Assembly: GCF_022568815.1 (NCBI RefSeq)
Contig: NZ_JAKZHX010000010.1
Span: forward strand, 62,001 to 126,000
Source of the DNA: Undibacterium paludis
GTDB lineage: Bacteria; Pseudomonadota; Gammaproteobacteria; Burkholderiales; Burkholderiaceae_D
Direction: 5' to 3'
DNA length: 64,000 bases
In this document: piece by piece, positions 41,838-49,461 of the stretch
Layout of the letters: every line of letters starts with the position of its first letter
Position numbering within the stretch: the first letter of the stretch is position 1
Notes under the pieces: generated by a model
Seen by the model: the letters and a program-made list of their open reading frames with translations, nothing else
Told to the model about the DNA's origin: nothing
The model's database searches: none
Made by a program: the position numbers and the translations under genes

Positions 41838-42947
41838 TTACTTCAGCAATTGACGAAAACTGAAATCATATTTTTTGATTGCCGGATTGATGGCCTTGCT
41901 GAATTTTTTAAAATCAATTTGCGTGAAATTCAAATTACCAAAAAGCTGCTGGAATCGCTGTGCTTCTTCAACACTGAAGAGTATAAACATCGGTCTTTCC
42001 AGTTCCAGCCCCTCATCGGAAAAATCCTTGCCGTGATGATAGTCGTACAACATTACCAGGCTGAATGCTCCTGCCACAAAATGACCGCCAGCCAGAGCGC
42101 TCAGCTCGCCCGACACCAGCGAGGTCAAAGCTTCGTTTGAAGTATTGATGCCACTGAAGAAAGCATCGCGACCAGGTTTGCCGCCACGGGTGCGCCAGCT
42201 TTCCATGGCGCCAAAAGCCATCAGGTCATTGCCAGCCCAGATCAACCTTGTGCCGGGATAACGCTGGTATAGCCAGGTGCTTTGCTCCTGTGCCTTGCTC
42301 CGCTTCCAGTCACCATATATCACTTGGTCTATAACGACATTTTTTGCCTCTGCCACGGCGCGGCGCATACCTTCATTGCGTTTGTACGACGTCGTGGTAG
42401 ACCGGTCGCCAGCTACCGCCAGCATATGCAATTTACCGTCACTGCCCACTAGTTTTTCTGTCATGCCTCGCTGTATCAAGGCGCGTGCAGTCAGGTAACC
42501 CGCATCCTCCGCCCTGGGCTCCAGGCCGCCAAGCCAGCCCTTGTATGACTGTCGTGGTTGCCCCAGCATCTGCCTTTCGACCTTGTCGATGATGCCGCTA
42601 TAGGCAAAGAAAGTCTTGATTTGCGCTGCATCCAGTATTCGCAAGACCTCAGCGCCAACACCATAGTCATTTGACAGGATCACATAGTCGGGCCGTCCAG
42701 CCTTGGGCCGTGCGGCAATCTGCCTGGCAAATTCAACGGTTTTCAGGTGGTCACGTTCGGCATACATGACATCAAGTTGCACACCCAGGCTGCGTGCTGC
42801 AGCCGTCATGCAATTGGTAGCAGTGACCCAATAGACCTCGTCCGATTTACCTGGATTGAGAAACGTGACCGACATGCCGGGAGCGGCAAAAGAAACTGCC
42901 AGATAAAACCAGCCCGCAAGCAGCAAGCCCAAACGATAAATCCACAC
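41838..42947 (-). CDS. Periplasmic substrate-binding protein, sugar-binding (Peripla_BP_4-like) fold
   Basis: Exported solute-binding protein, 369 residues from a GTG at 42947 with GGAGG seven bases upstream. A signal peptide (MWIYRLGLLLAGWFYLAVSFAAPG) precedes a ribose/galactose-binding-type fold: SVTFLNPGKSDEVYWVTATNCMTAAARSLG, ILSNDYGVGAEVLRIL, LIWAGNDLMAFGAMESWR and FFSGINTSNEAL. No permease or ATPase gene is near. Instead the next gene on the strand is the membrane diguanylate cyclase, so it more likely works as a ligand receptor that controls the cyclase through its periplasmic domain than as a transporter component (inference from gene order). Confidence 0.85.
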   Translation of the reverse strand: MWIYRLGLLLAGWFYLAVSFAAPGMSVTFLNPGKSDEVYWVTATNCMTAAARSLGVQLDVMYAERDHLKTVEFARQIAARPKAGRPDYVILSNDYGVGAEVLRILDAAQIKTFFAYSGIIDKVERQMLGQPRQSYKGWLGGLEPRAEDAGYLTARALIQRGMTEKLVGSDGKLHMLAVAGDRSTTTSYKRNEGMRRAVAEAKNVVIDQVIYGDWKRSKAQEQSTWLYQRYPGTRLIWAGNDLMAFGAMESWRTRGGKPGRDAFFSGINTSNEALTSLVSGELSALAGGHFVAGAFSLVMLYDYHHGKDFSDEGLELERPMFILFSVEEAQRFQQLFGNLNFTQIDFKKFSKAINPAIKKYDFSFRQLLK

Positions 42948-43117
42948 TTTTGCCTCCGCGCGTCCTGTCCTGCGCCGGCCAGGGCAGCAGATAGGACAAG
43001 TCCGCCTGCGCTTGCCATTTCGACAGCATGTGCAGAACGTTTATCTTCAGACTCTATTTTGGCGGTTTTGAAAAAGAAATGTTGCTCATTCACAAAAAAT
43101 CACATTTATTCAGCCTG

Positions 43118-43142
43118 CAGGCAGGGCCTGCCCCCCTGCCTG
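43118..43142. other. Perfect 9-bp hairpin downstream of the CoaD-HD gene
   Basis: CAGGCAGGG and CCCTGCCTG enclose a 7-base loop. It lies 20 bases past the stop of the CoaD-HD gene (minus strand) but lacks a T-run, so it may be an mRNA end-stabilising structure or Rho-assisted terminator. Confidence 0.5.
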
Positions 43143-43160
43143 AAAACTGCGTAGCAATGT

Positions 43161-44309
43161 TCAGATTTTTGCTTTTTCACGCCTGATATTTTCCAGTGCC
43201 TGGCTGGTGTACAGATCAGAAAACCAGTTATCGGCATACAGCTTGCCCGCCTCTGCCTGGGCTTCAAAATAACTGAGCACCCTGCCCCTGCCATTGCTGT
43301 AGGCGACATCATCCACCTCGCCATATTCACTGCGCACAGCCCTGGCATAAGCGTCATAGGTATCAGTAGCCTGACCCAGTATGGCCAGATCAACGCTGAG
43401 CATGGCATCCTTCAACGGATGATGCAAGCTGGCACACTGGAAATGATCGGTCACGCGAATCAGGTCGGCAACGTCCTGTGCACCCTGTACATCCTGCGTA
43501 CCCAGACCCGCACTCAGCCACAGCCTGGCGCTTTGCTCTTCATTGGATAGCGCAGCATGATCAGCCTGGCTGGTGCCGTACACGGCATCATGAAACCAGA
43601 AAGCCTTTTTGAGCGTCGCCACGTCCTGGCTGGCAGCACCGGTATTGCTGGCCCACGCAGCAATCTCACTGAGGCCATGCACCAGATGATCAAGATTGTG
43701 ATAGGGACGGCGGGCGGCGCCGTAAGACTGTTCGCCCGTCAGGTAATCAAACCAGTGCTGCAGCCTGGCCTTGTCAACTGCCGGCTCACCTGCCCACAGT
43801 TTTTCCCAGTCGGTGCGCAACCAGCTTTTGATCCAGGCAATATAAGCTGGCACAGGCATGAATTTTTTGACTGTCCAGTGCCAGCCCACCGGCCCCTGCA
43901 AGGCACGCACAAAGCTGGAACTGACCGAACCGAGGTCACGCGGCGGCATCACAAAGATGGTCTTGGCGCCACCCAGCACATCGACATTGGTTTGTTGTAT
44001 CAGGTTTTCATAATCGAAGTCTGCAGTATTGCGTATGCCGCGCACCAGATATTCTATGCCATGGCGCTTGGCCGCACGGGCTGTGTAATCGCCCTTGACG
44101 ATGACAACGCTGACATTGTCCCAGCCGCATTCAGCCACGCTGCGCTCAATAATATCCTTGCGTTCGATCGCATCAAACTGTGGCTTCTTGACCGGGTTTT
44201 CAGAAATAAAAACCACTACTTCATCCGCCAGGGCGCGGGCCTCTTGTATCACCCATAAATGACCATTGGTGATCGGGTCCAGCGTGCCAGAGAATGCGAT
44301 TTTTTTCAT
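43161..44309 (-). CDS. CoaD-like phosphopantetheine adenylyltransferase fused to an HD-superfamily phosphohydrolase
   Basis: Two-domain protein of 382 residues. Residues 1-158 match CoaD: GTLDP at 8-12, TNGH at 14-17, KKPQF near 41, VRGIRNTADFDYE at 89-101 and VSSSFVRAL at 129-137, so the ATP and phosphopantetheine site looks intact. Residues 165-382 match the COG4339 group of metal-dependent HD phosphohydrolases: RRPYHNLDH at 200-208, WFHDAVY with His240-Asp241, NEEQSA at 257-262 and the distal Asp307 in SVDLAILG. Normal CoaD ends at about 160 residues; I know of no standard fusion of this kind. The start overlaps the coaE stop by four bases. Whether the hydrolase acts on a CoA precursor, a side product or another nucleotide is unknown. 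Confidence 0.85.
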   Translation of the reverse strand: MKKIAFSGTLDPITNGHLWVIQEARALADEVVVFISENPVKKPQFDAIERKDIIERSVAECGWDNVSVVIVKGDYTARAAKRHGIEYLVRGIRNTADFDYENLIQQTNVDVLGGAKTIFVMPPRDLGSVSSSFVRALQGPVGWHWTVKKFMPVPAYIAWIKSWLRTDWEKLWAGEPAVDKARLQHWFDYLTGEQSYGAARRPYHNLDHLVHGLSEIAAWASNTGAASQDVATLKKAFWFHDAVYGTSQADHAALSNEEQSARLWLSAGLGTQDVQGAQDVADLIRVTDHFQCASLHHPLKDAMLSVDLAILGQATDTYDAYARAVRSEYGEVDDVAYSNGRGRVLSYFEAQAEAGKLYADNWFSDLYTSQALENIRREKAKI

Positions 44310-44950
44310 AATGTGCTCCAGTGCGACATATAAGTAAGGTGTTGCTGCAAGACCGCCTGTTCCAGTTCGGTGGAGCCAGCATGGTTGATGATCAGGGCAT
44401 TGGCATGCCTCCTGTACTCATCTGCCGTAGCTTGCATTTTGAAAACCTGCCTGATTTCCGTCTCCGTCCAGCCGGGATTGCGCCGTCGAACACGTTGCAG
44501 GCGAATTTCAGCATCGGCATGCACCAGCAAAGCGCTATCGTACATGAAGCCGCCAGCTTCATCAGGCAACAGGGCTGACTCCCAGATCACATAGGCTGCG
44601 GTTTGCTGAGTCGTCCACCGCTGCATCGCTGCCAGCACATGAGGTTTCAGCAGACACTGCAAACGGCGATTGGCAGGTGCGTCATTGACCAGTACCGTGC
44701 GCAAGATACCACGTTGCAGGCGACCATCACCAGCAAGCAGTTGGGGCAACTCCTGTGCAATCTGTGCCATCGCGGGATGTTGCGGGTCTTGATGGATTGC
44801 CCTGGCAACCACGTCGACATCAATAACCGGCACACCTTTTGCCGCAAAACAGGCCGCAGCACATGATTTGCCGCTACCGATGGCGCCGGTCAGCAGCACG
44901 ACATGTGGACGCCTGACATTGTCAGGCAAAGCAATTGAGGAAGCGTTCAT
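44306..44950 (-). CDS. coaE: Dephospho-CoA kinase-like protein
   Basis: Phosphorylates the 3'-hydroxyl of dephospho-CoA, the last step of CoA synthesis. The 214-residue protein has the P-loop TGAIGSGKS at 21-29 (followed by Cys where Thr is usual), VIDVDVVARAI (usual DADxIAR), LQRGILRTVL, and KPHVLAAM where the canonical HPxI motif stands. The lid region RVRRRNPGWTETEIRQVFKMQA and the final ALIINHAG fit CoaE. The departures from consensus suggest a divergent paralogue; in relatives the housekeeping coaE normally sits by pilD, which is not here. Cotranscribed with the CoaD-HD gene (ATGA overlap), so the two catalyse consecutive steps. Confidence 0.85.
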   Translation of the reverse strand: MNASSIALPDNVRRPHVVLLTGAIGSGKSCAAACFAAKGVPVIDVDVVARAIHQDPQHPAMAQIAQELPQLLAGDGRLQRGILRTVLVNDAPANRRLQCLLKPHVLAAMQRWTTQQTAAYVIWESALLPDEAGGFMYDSALLVHADAEIRLQRVRRRNPGWTETEIRQVFKMQATADEYRRHANALIINHAGSTELEQAVLQQHLTYMSHWSTL

Positions 44951-44994
44951 GTCGGGGCTTTTTATTCAGGACTGTCAATTCAAATTTCCATTAT

Positions 44995-45010
44995 TTGGTC
45001 GATCAACCAA
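44995..45010. promoter_or_regulatory. Operator-like palindrome upstream of coaE (copy 1)
   Basis: TTGGTCGATCAACCAA: arms TTGGT and ACCAA flank six bases. It is 45 bases upstream of the coaE start. It shares its arms and spacing with copy 2; the two centres are 51 bases apart, close to five helical turns. The arms are like those bound by GntR/FadR- or TetR-type dimers. Confidence 0.55.
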
Positions 45011-45036
45011 TATTATCCCGACAGCTGATAAGGTGC

Positions 45037-45070
45037 AAGAATAATTTGGTCAATTAACCAAATTATTCTT
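45037..45070. promoter_or_regulatory. 34-bp palindrome upstream of coaE (copy 2)
   Basis: AAGAATAATTTGGT and its exact complement ACCAAATTATTCTT (14-bp arms) surround CAATTA. The core TTGGTCAATTAACCAA repeats copy 1. It might also act as a weak hairpin at the end of the small frame read from 45293, but no T-run follows. Confidence 0.6.
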
Positions 45071-45293
45071 CGAACAGATCTTCACAGATGAAGCACTGCC
45101 AGGATTTATGCAGGCAAACACAGTTCAACCGCAATTGCCTGATTGTCTTCACCATAGCTTGCGCGGGTACTGGCCCCCCCATGATTTGATTCTGAGCATT
45201 CACTACACACGCTGTCATCGCCATGGAAGCGATCGGATATCCATACAAGAAGACGCAAAAAAATTGCACTATCAGCAACCAAAATAATTTCAT
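45063..45293 (-). CDS. Possible small exported protein
   Basis: Doubtful gene of 76 residues starting MKLFWLLIVQFFCVFLYGYPIASMAMTACVV (read in two parts: a hydrophobic signal-like segment, then a short mature part). The rest has five Cys, among them NCVCLHKSWQCFICEDLF, which could bind a metal or form disulfides. There is no good ribosome site before the ATG at 45293 and the frame ends inside the 34-bp palindrome. Kept as a low-confidence call because the signal-like N-terminus and Cys pattern are not what random sequence usually gives. Confidence 0.3.
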   Translation of the reverse strand: MKLFWLLIVQFFCVFLYGYPIASMAMTACVVNAQNQIMGGPVPAQAMVKTIRQLRLNCVCLHKSWQCFICEDLFEE

Positions 45294-45424
45294 CAAGACG
45301 GTAACTTGTATTTATTTTTGTCACTCTGACTGGTTACAGCCACGAAAATCATTGCAATCATCGGCAAAATTAATTTACAAGCCATTGATTATTAAAGAAA
45401 TATTAGTTTATCCAATTTTTAGCT

Positions 45425-45452
45425 CTTGAAAAGCCTTACCCTCGCCCATATA
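45425..45452 (+). promoter_or_regulatory. Sigma-32 (RpoH) heat-shock promoter of groESL
   Basis: CTTGAAA at 45425-45431 and CCCATATA at 45445-45452 with 13 bases between, matching the RpoH pattern CTTGAAA...CCCCATnT. It is directly upstream of the CIRCE operator. Confidence 0.85.
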
Positions 45453-45453
45453 C

Positions 45454-45480
45454 TTAGCACTCGTTGGGAGAGAGTGCTAA
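45454..45480 (+). promoter_or_regulatory. CIRCE operator (HrcA binding site)
   Basis: Exact consensus TTAGCACTC-N9-GAGTGCTAA, starting two bases after the RpoH -10 box. HrcA represses the operon and is relieved on heat shock. Together with the RpoH promoter this gives double control, as seen in several betaproteobacteria. Confidence 0.97.
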
Positions 45481-45544
45481 CAAAGTCTTTCCCCAGCTTG
45501 ATTGAATTCCAATAGTAATTACTCGCAAATTTAAAGGAGCTAGT

Positions 45545-45835
45545 ATGAACCTTCGTCCTCTGCATGATCGCCTGATCGTGAAACGCCTGGATCAAGAAAC
45601 AAAAACCGCATCCGGTATCGTTCTGCCTGACGCTGCTGCTGAAAAGCCAGATCAAGGCGAAGTACTGGCAGTTGGTCCTGGCAAGTTGCTGGACAATGGC
45701 ACTGTGCGCGCCCTGGACGTTAAAGTTGGCGACCGCGTTTTGTTCGGTAAATATTCTGGTCAAGCTGTCAAGGTTGACGGCAACGAAGTTCTGGTGATGC
45801 GTGAAGAAGACATCTTCGCGATCGTACAGAAGTAA
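45545..45835 (+). CDS. groES: Co-chaperonin GroES
   Basis: Ten-kilodalton lid of the GroEL folding chamber, 96 residues: [16 protein letters not shown] at the start, the mobile loop around [18 protein letters not shown], and the dome region [15 protein letters not shown] stands seven bases before the ATG. Translated from the same heat-shock transcript as groEL, which begins 40 bases downstream. Codon use is strongly biased (few rare codons), unlike most genes in the window, as expected for a very highly expressed gene. Confidence 0.99.
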   Translation: MNLRPLHDRLIVKRLDQETKTASGIVLPDAAAEKPDQGEVLAVGPGKLLDNGTVRALDVKVGDRVLFGKYSGQAVKVDGNEVLVMREEDIFAIVQK

Positions 45836-45857
45836 TCGCATCCACGATATCAATTAA

Positions 45858-47525
<1,668 letters not shown>

Positions 47526-47561
47526 TAGCCGTACCGCTACTCATTCAGAGTCGCACTGCAC

Positions 47562-47594
47562 AAAACCCCGCAACGCAAGTTGCGGGGTTTTTTA
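47562..47594 (+). terminator. Rho-independent terminator of groESL
   Basis: Stem AAAACCCCGCAAC / GTTGCGGGGTTTT with a 4-base loop, ending in TTTTTTA. About 37 bases after the groEL stop. Confidence 0.92.
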
Positions 47595-47632
47595 TTACTC
47601 CTCAGGGTTTATCCACTTCGACAACACCCCAC

Positions 47633-48028
47633 TCAGGCAGCACAGTTGAACATCCACTGAACGCCAAACTGGTCGGTCAGCTTGCCAAAATAGTCTCCCC
47701 AGATTTGCACAGCCAGCGACGTAGTCACGTTTGCTCCCTCGCTCATCAGTGCAAACAGTTGGTCGGTCTGCTCACGGCTATCCATCATCAGGATATGGGC
47801 AGAACCTCGCATAGGTTCCGCGTCATCGTTGTCTGAAGCATAAAAAAGCACACCCGGTCCCTCGAATCTCGCATGCATGATCTTGCCGCGCATGGCCTCG
47901 TTCCTCAACGACATCCCGCCCTCACCATGACGCAGCATGTCGGTCACACTTCCCAGACCACATTGCGTGTAAAAATCCAGGGCCTGCTCGCATTGCGTTG
48001 TAAAAAACAGGTAATTTGATTGTTGCAT
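47633..48028 (-). CDS. VOC-family protein, PhnB-like
   Basis: VOC-fold protein of 131 residues starting MQQSNYLFFTTQCEQALDFYTQCGLG at 48028, where AGGAGT gives a proper ribosome site; the frame extends 6 codons further up without one. The middle reads KIMHARFEGPGVLFYASDNDDAEP and the end WGDYFGKLTDQFGVQWMFNCA, typical of the PhnB-like class of unknown chemistry. It is related to, but clearly distinct from, the VOC protein at 23847. The tautomerase-like gene lies 24 bases upstream on the same strand, so the two may be cotranscribed under the divergent TetR regulator. Confidence 0.85.
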   Translation of the reverse strand: MQQSNYLFFTTQCEQALDFYTQCGLGSVTDMLRHGEGGMSLRNEAMRGKIMHARFEGPGVLFYASDNDDAEPMRGSAHILMMDSREQTDQLFALMSEGANVTTSLAVQIWGDYFGKLTDQFGVQWMFNCAA

Positions 48029-48052
48029 GTGTCTACTCCTGAACAATTTGCA

Positions 48053-48475
48053 TCAATAAAACCCTTGCTGCACAGCCTCACCCATCTCTGAATTGGAATA
48101 AGCCTTGCCCGCGATACCCCAGGTACCATCAACTGCATAAGTCACGTTGACATACGTCCTCTCTTGCGGATGTGTGCCCTTCTTGAGCCTGTCTATGATG
48201 TCCGTGACCTCGCTGATAAAAGCCTGCTTGACGTCAGCATTCGGGAAAGTGACTGCGGGAACCTTGACTTCGATAACAGCCAGAGACTGCAGTTTGCCAC
48301 CAGCATAGCTGCGCGCCTCCGGGCTCACGACCAGATGACCGACGACATTCGGCGTCATGAATTTGTTGCCAGTCAACCCATGCACGCGCAACAGCGCGTC
48401 TGCGACGAGAGGGAGCACTTCACGCTCCCCATCCTGAGTGAGAAGACCGGTGGTGACTTGAACTGAGATAGGCAT
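48053..48475 (-). CDS. Tautomerase-superfamily protein (4-oxalocrotonate tautomerase-like)
   Basis: Protein of 140 residues. After removal of the initiator Met the N-terminal residue is Pro (MPISVQVTTGLL), the catalytic base of tautomerases. The chain is about twice the length of 4-OT (62 residues) and contains a second related half (SLAVIEVKVPAVTFPNADVKQAFISEVTDIIDRLK), so it belongs to the fused, longer subgroup. YVNVTYAVDGTWGIAGKAYSNSEM closes it. GGGAG lies before the ATG. It is divergent from a TetR gene with two operator-like sites in between, so control by that regulator is likely. Natural substrate unknown. Confidence 0.8.
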   Translation of the reverse strand: MPISVQVTTGLLTQDGEREVLPLVADALLRVHGLTGNKFMTPNVVGHLVVSPEARSYAGGKLQSLAVIEVKVPAVTFPNADVKQAFISEVTDIIDRLKKGTHPQERTYVNVTYAVDGTWGIAGKAYSNSEMGEAVQQGFY

Positions 48476-48547
48476 AACTTAACTCCCTGATAAAAATGAA
48501 TGGCCGAGTCGGAGACCAGCTCTTGACTCCCGCATCACGGGCGTTAT

Positions 48548-48590
48548 ATAACGGTCGTGATGTAGCACATCATCACATAACGATCGTTAT
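48548..48590. promoter_or_regulatory. Two TetR-type operators in the tautomerase/TetR divergent promoter
   Basis: A perfect 14-bp palindrome ATAACGATCGTTAT at 48577-48590 and a degenerate copy ATAACGGTCGTGAT at 48548-48561, 29 bases apart. The site lies between the tautomerase gene (minus) and the TetR gene (plus) and is the natural candidate for autoregulation. Confidence 0.7.
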
Positions 48591-48635
48591 TTTGTAAAGT
48601 CTTAAATATTATTTTTATTCTCGAGGTTTTTTTAC

Positions 48636-49211
48636 ATGGCACATCGGGTGGGACAAAAAGAAGAAAGCAAGGCAAAGATACTCAAAAGCGCAGGCCGGGG
48701 CTTCCGTAGCCGGGGATTTGGTGGCTCTGGTGTCGACGGGCTGGCCAAGGATGCAGAGGTGACCTCGGGGGCTTTCTATGCCCATTTCAAATCAAAGGCA
48801 GTTGCTTTTCGTGAGGCGGTAGTTGCTGGCCTCGAAGACCTGAAACTGGGGGTAAGCCAGGCCCGCGAGCAACTTGGGAGCGGTTGGCGCACGGCATTCA
48901 TCGATTTTTACCTTGGGGAGCGTCGCACTTGCGATTTGGCAGACAGTTGCGCATTGCAAAGTCTATCGACCGAAGTGGCACGGGCCACAGAAGAAACCCG
49001 GATAGCGTATGAAAGAGAATTACAAGCCATTATAGAGACAGTGGCTGCAGGCCTGGACGGACAGCCTGACGCCAAACGTGAAGAAGCAATTGCCCTGCTA
49101 GCGCTATTGGTTGGCGGCGTCACGCTTGCCAGGGCAGTGCAGAACCCCGACATCAGCAACGACATCGCTGCCGCTGTTCGCAAGACAGCATTAGCGTTGA
49201 ACAAACACTGA
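48636..49211 (+). CDS. TetR/AcrR-family transcriptional regulator
   Basis: Repressor of 191 residues. The N-terminal helix-turn-helix reads KAKILKSAGRGFRSRGFGGSGVDGLAKDAEVTSGAFYAHFKSKAVAF, with GAFYAHF as the recognition helix. The C-terminal domain (about 70-191) carries the ligand pocket and includes RTCDLADSCALQSLSTEVAR, characteristic of the group that controls glyoxalase- or oxidoreductase-type genes. GAGG precedes the ATG. It is divergent from the tautomerase/VOC pair, and a perfect palindrome with a second copy lies in the gap. Confidence 0.92.
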   Translation: MAHRVGQKEESKAKILKSAGRGFRSRGFGGSGVDGLAKDAEVTSGAFYAHFKSKAVAFREAVVAGLEDLKLGVSQAREQLGSGWRTAFIDFYLGERRTCDLADSCALQSLSTEVARATEETRIAYERELQAIIETVAAGLDGQPDAKREEAIALLALLVGGVTLARAVQNPDISNDIAAAVRKTALALNKH

Positions 49212-49235
49212 TAGCCTGCATTTACAGGCCAGAAA

Positions 49236-49266
49236 CGTCGTCCTGATCATGTCGATCAGGACGACG
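49236..49266 (+). terminator. Strong hairpin after the TetR gene
   Basis: CGTCGTCCTGATC and GATCAGGACGACG form a perfect 13-bp stem with a 5-base loop. There is no T-run afterward, so it is either a Rho-assisted terminator or an RNA structure. The remaining 195 bases before the OPT gene hold nothing else recognised. Confidence 0.55.
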
Positions 49267-49461
49267 CAAGTCAAGTGGCGCGATAGCAGGCAGTTTTTTT
49301 CCTTCAGTCCGCTTGACAGAAAACCTCCGCCGCTTGGATACTGCCGCACTTGAAAGAAAATTTTCATATTTCCAGCGTTAAGTTTCATATTTGCAATGAT
49401 CTTGCCAATTTGAAACGGGCTGGCATCACCATCAAGCAAAATAACCCGCGTTGGAGAAAAT

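Larger units (their letters stand above)
44951..45544. other. 594-bp intergenic region between coaE and groES
   Basis: Holds, from left to right, two TTGGT...ACCAA palindromes, a doubtful small minus-strand reading frame (45063-45293), an AT-rich stretch and the groESL sigma-32 promoter and CIRCE operator. The listed sites account for most of its visible structure. Confidence 0.6.
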
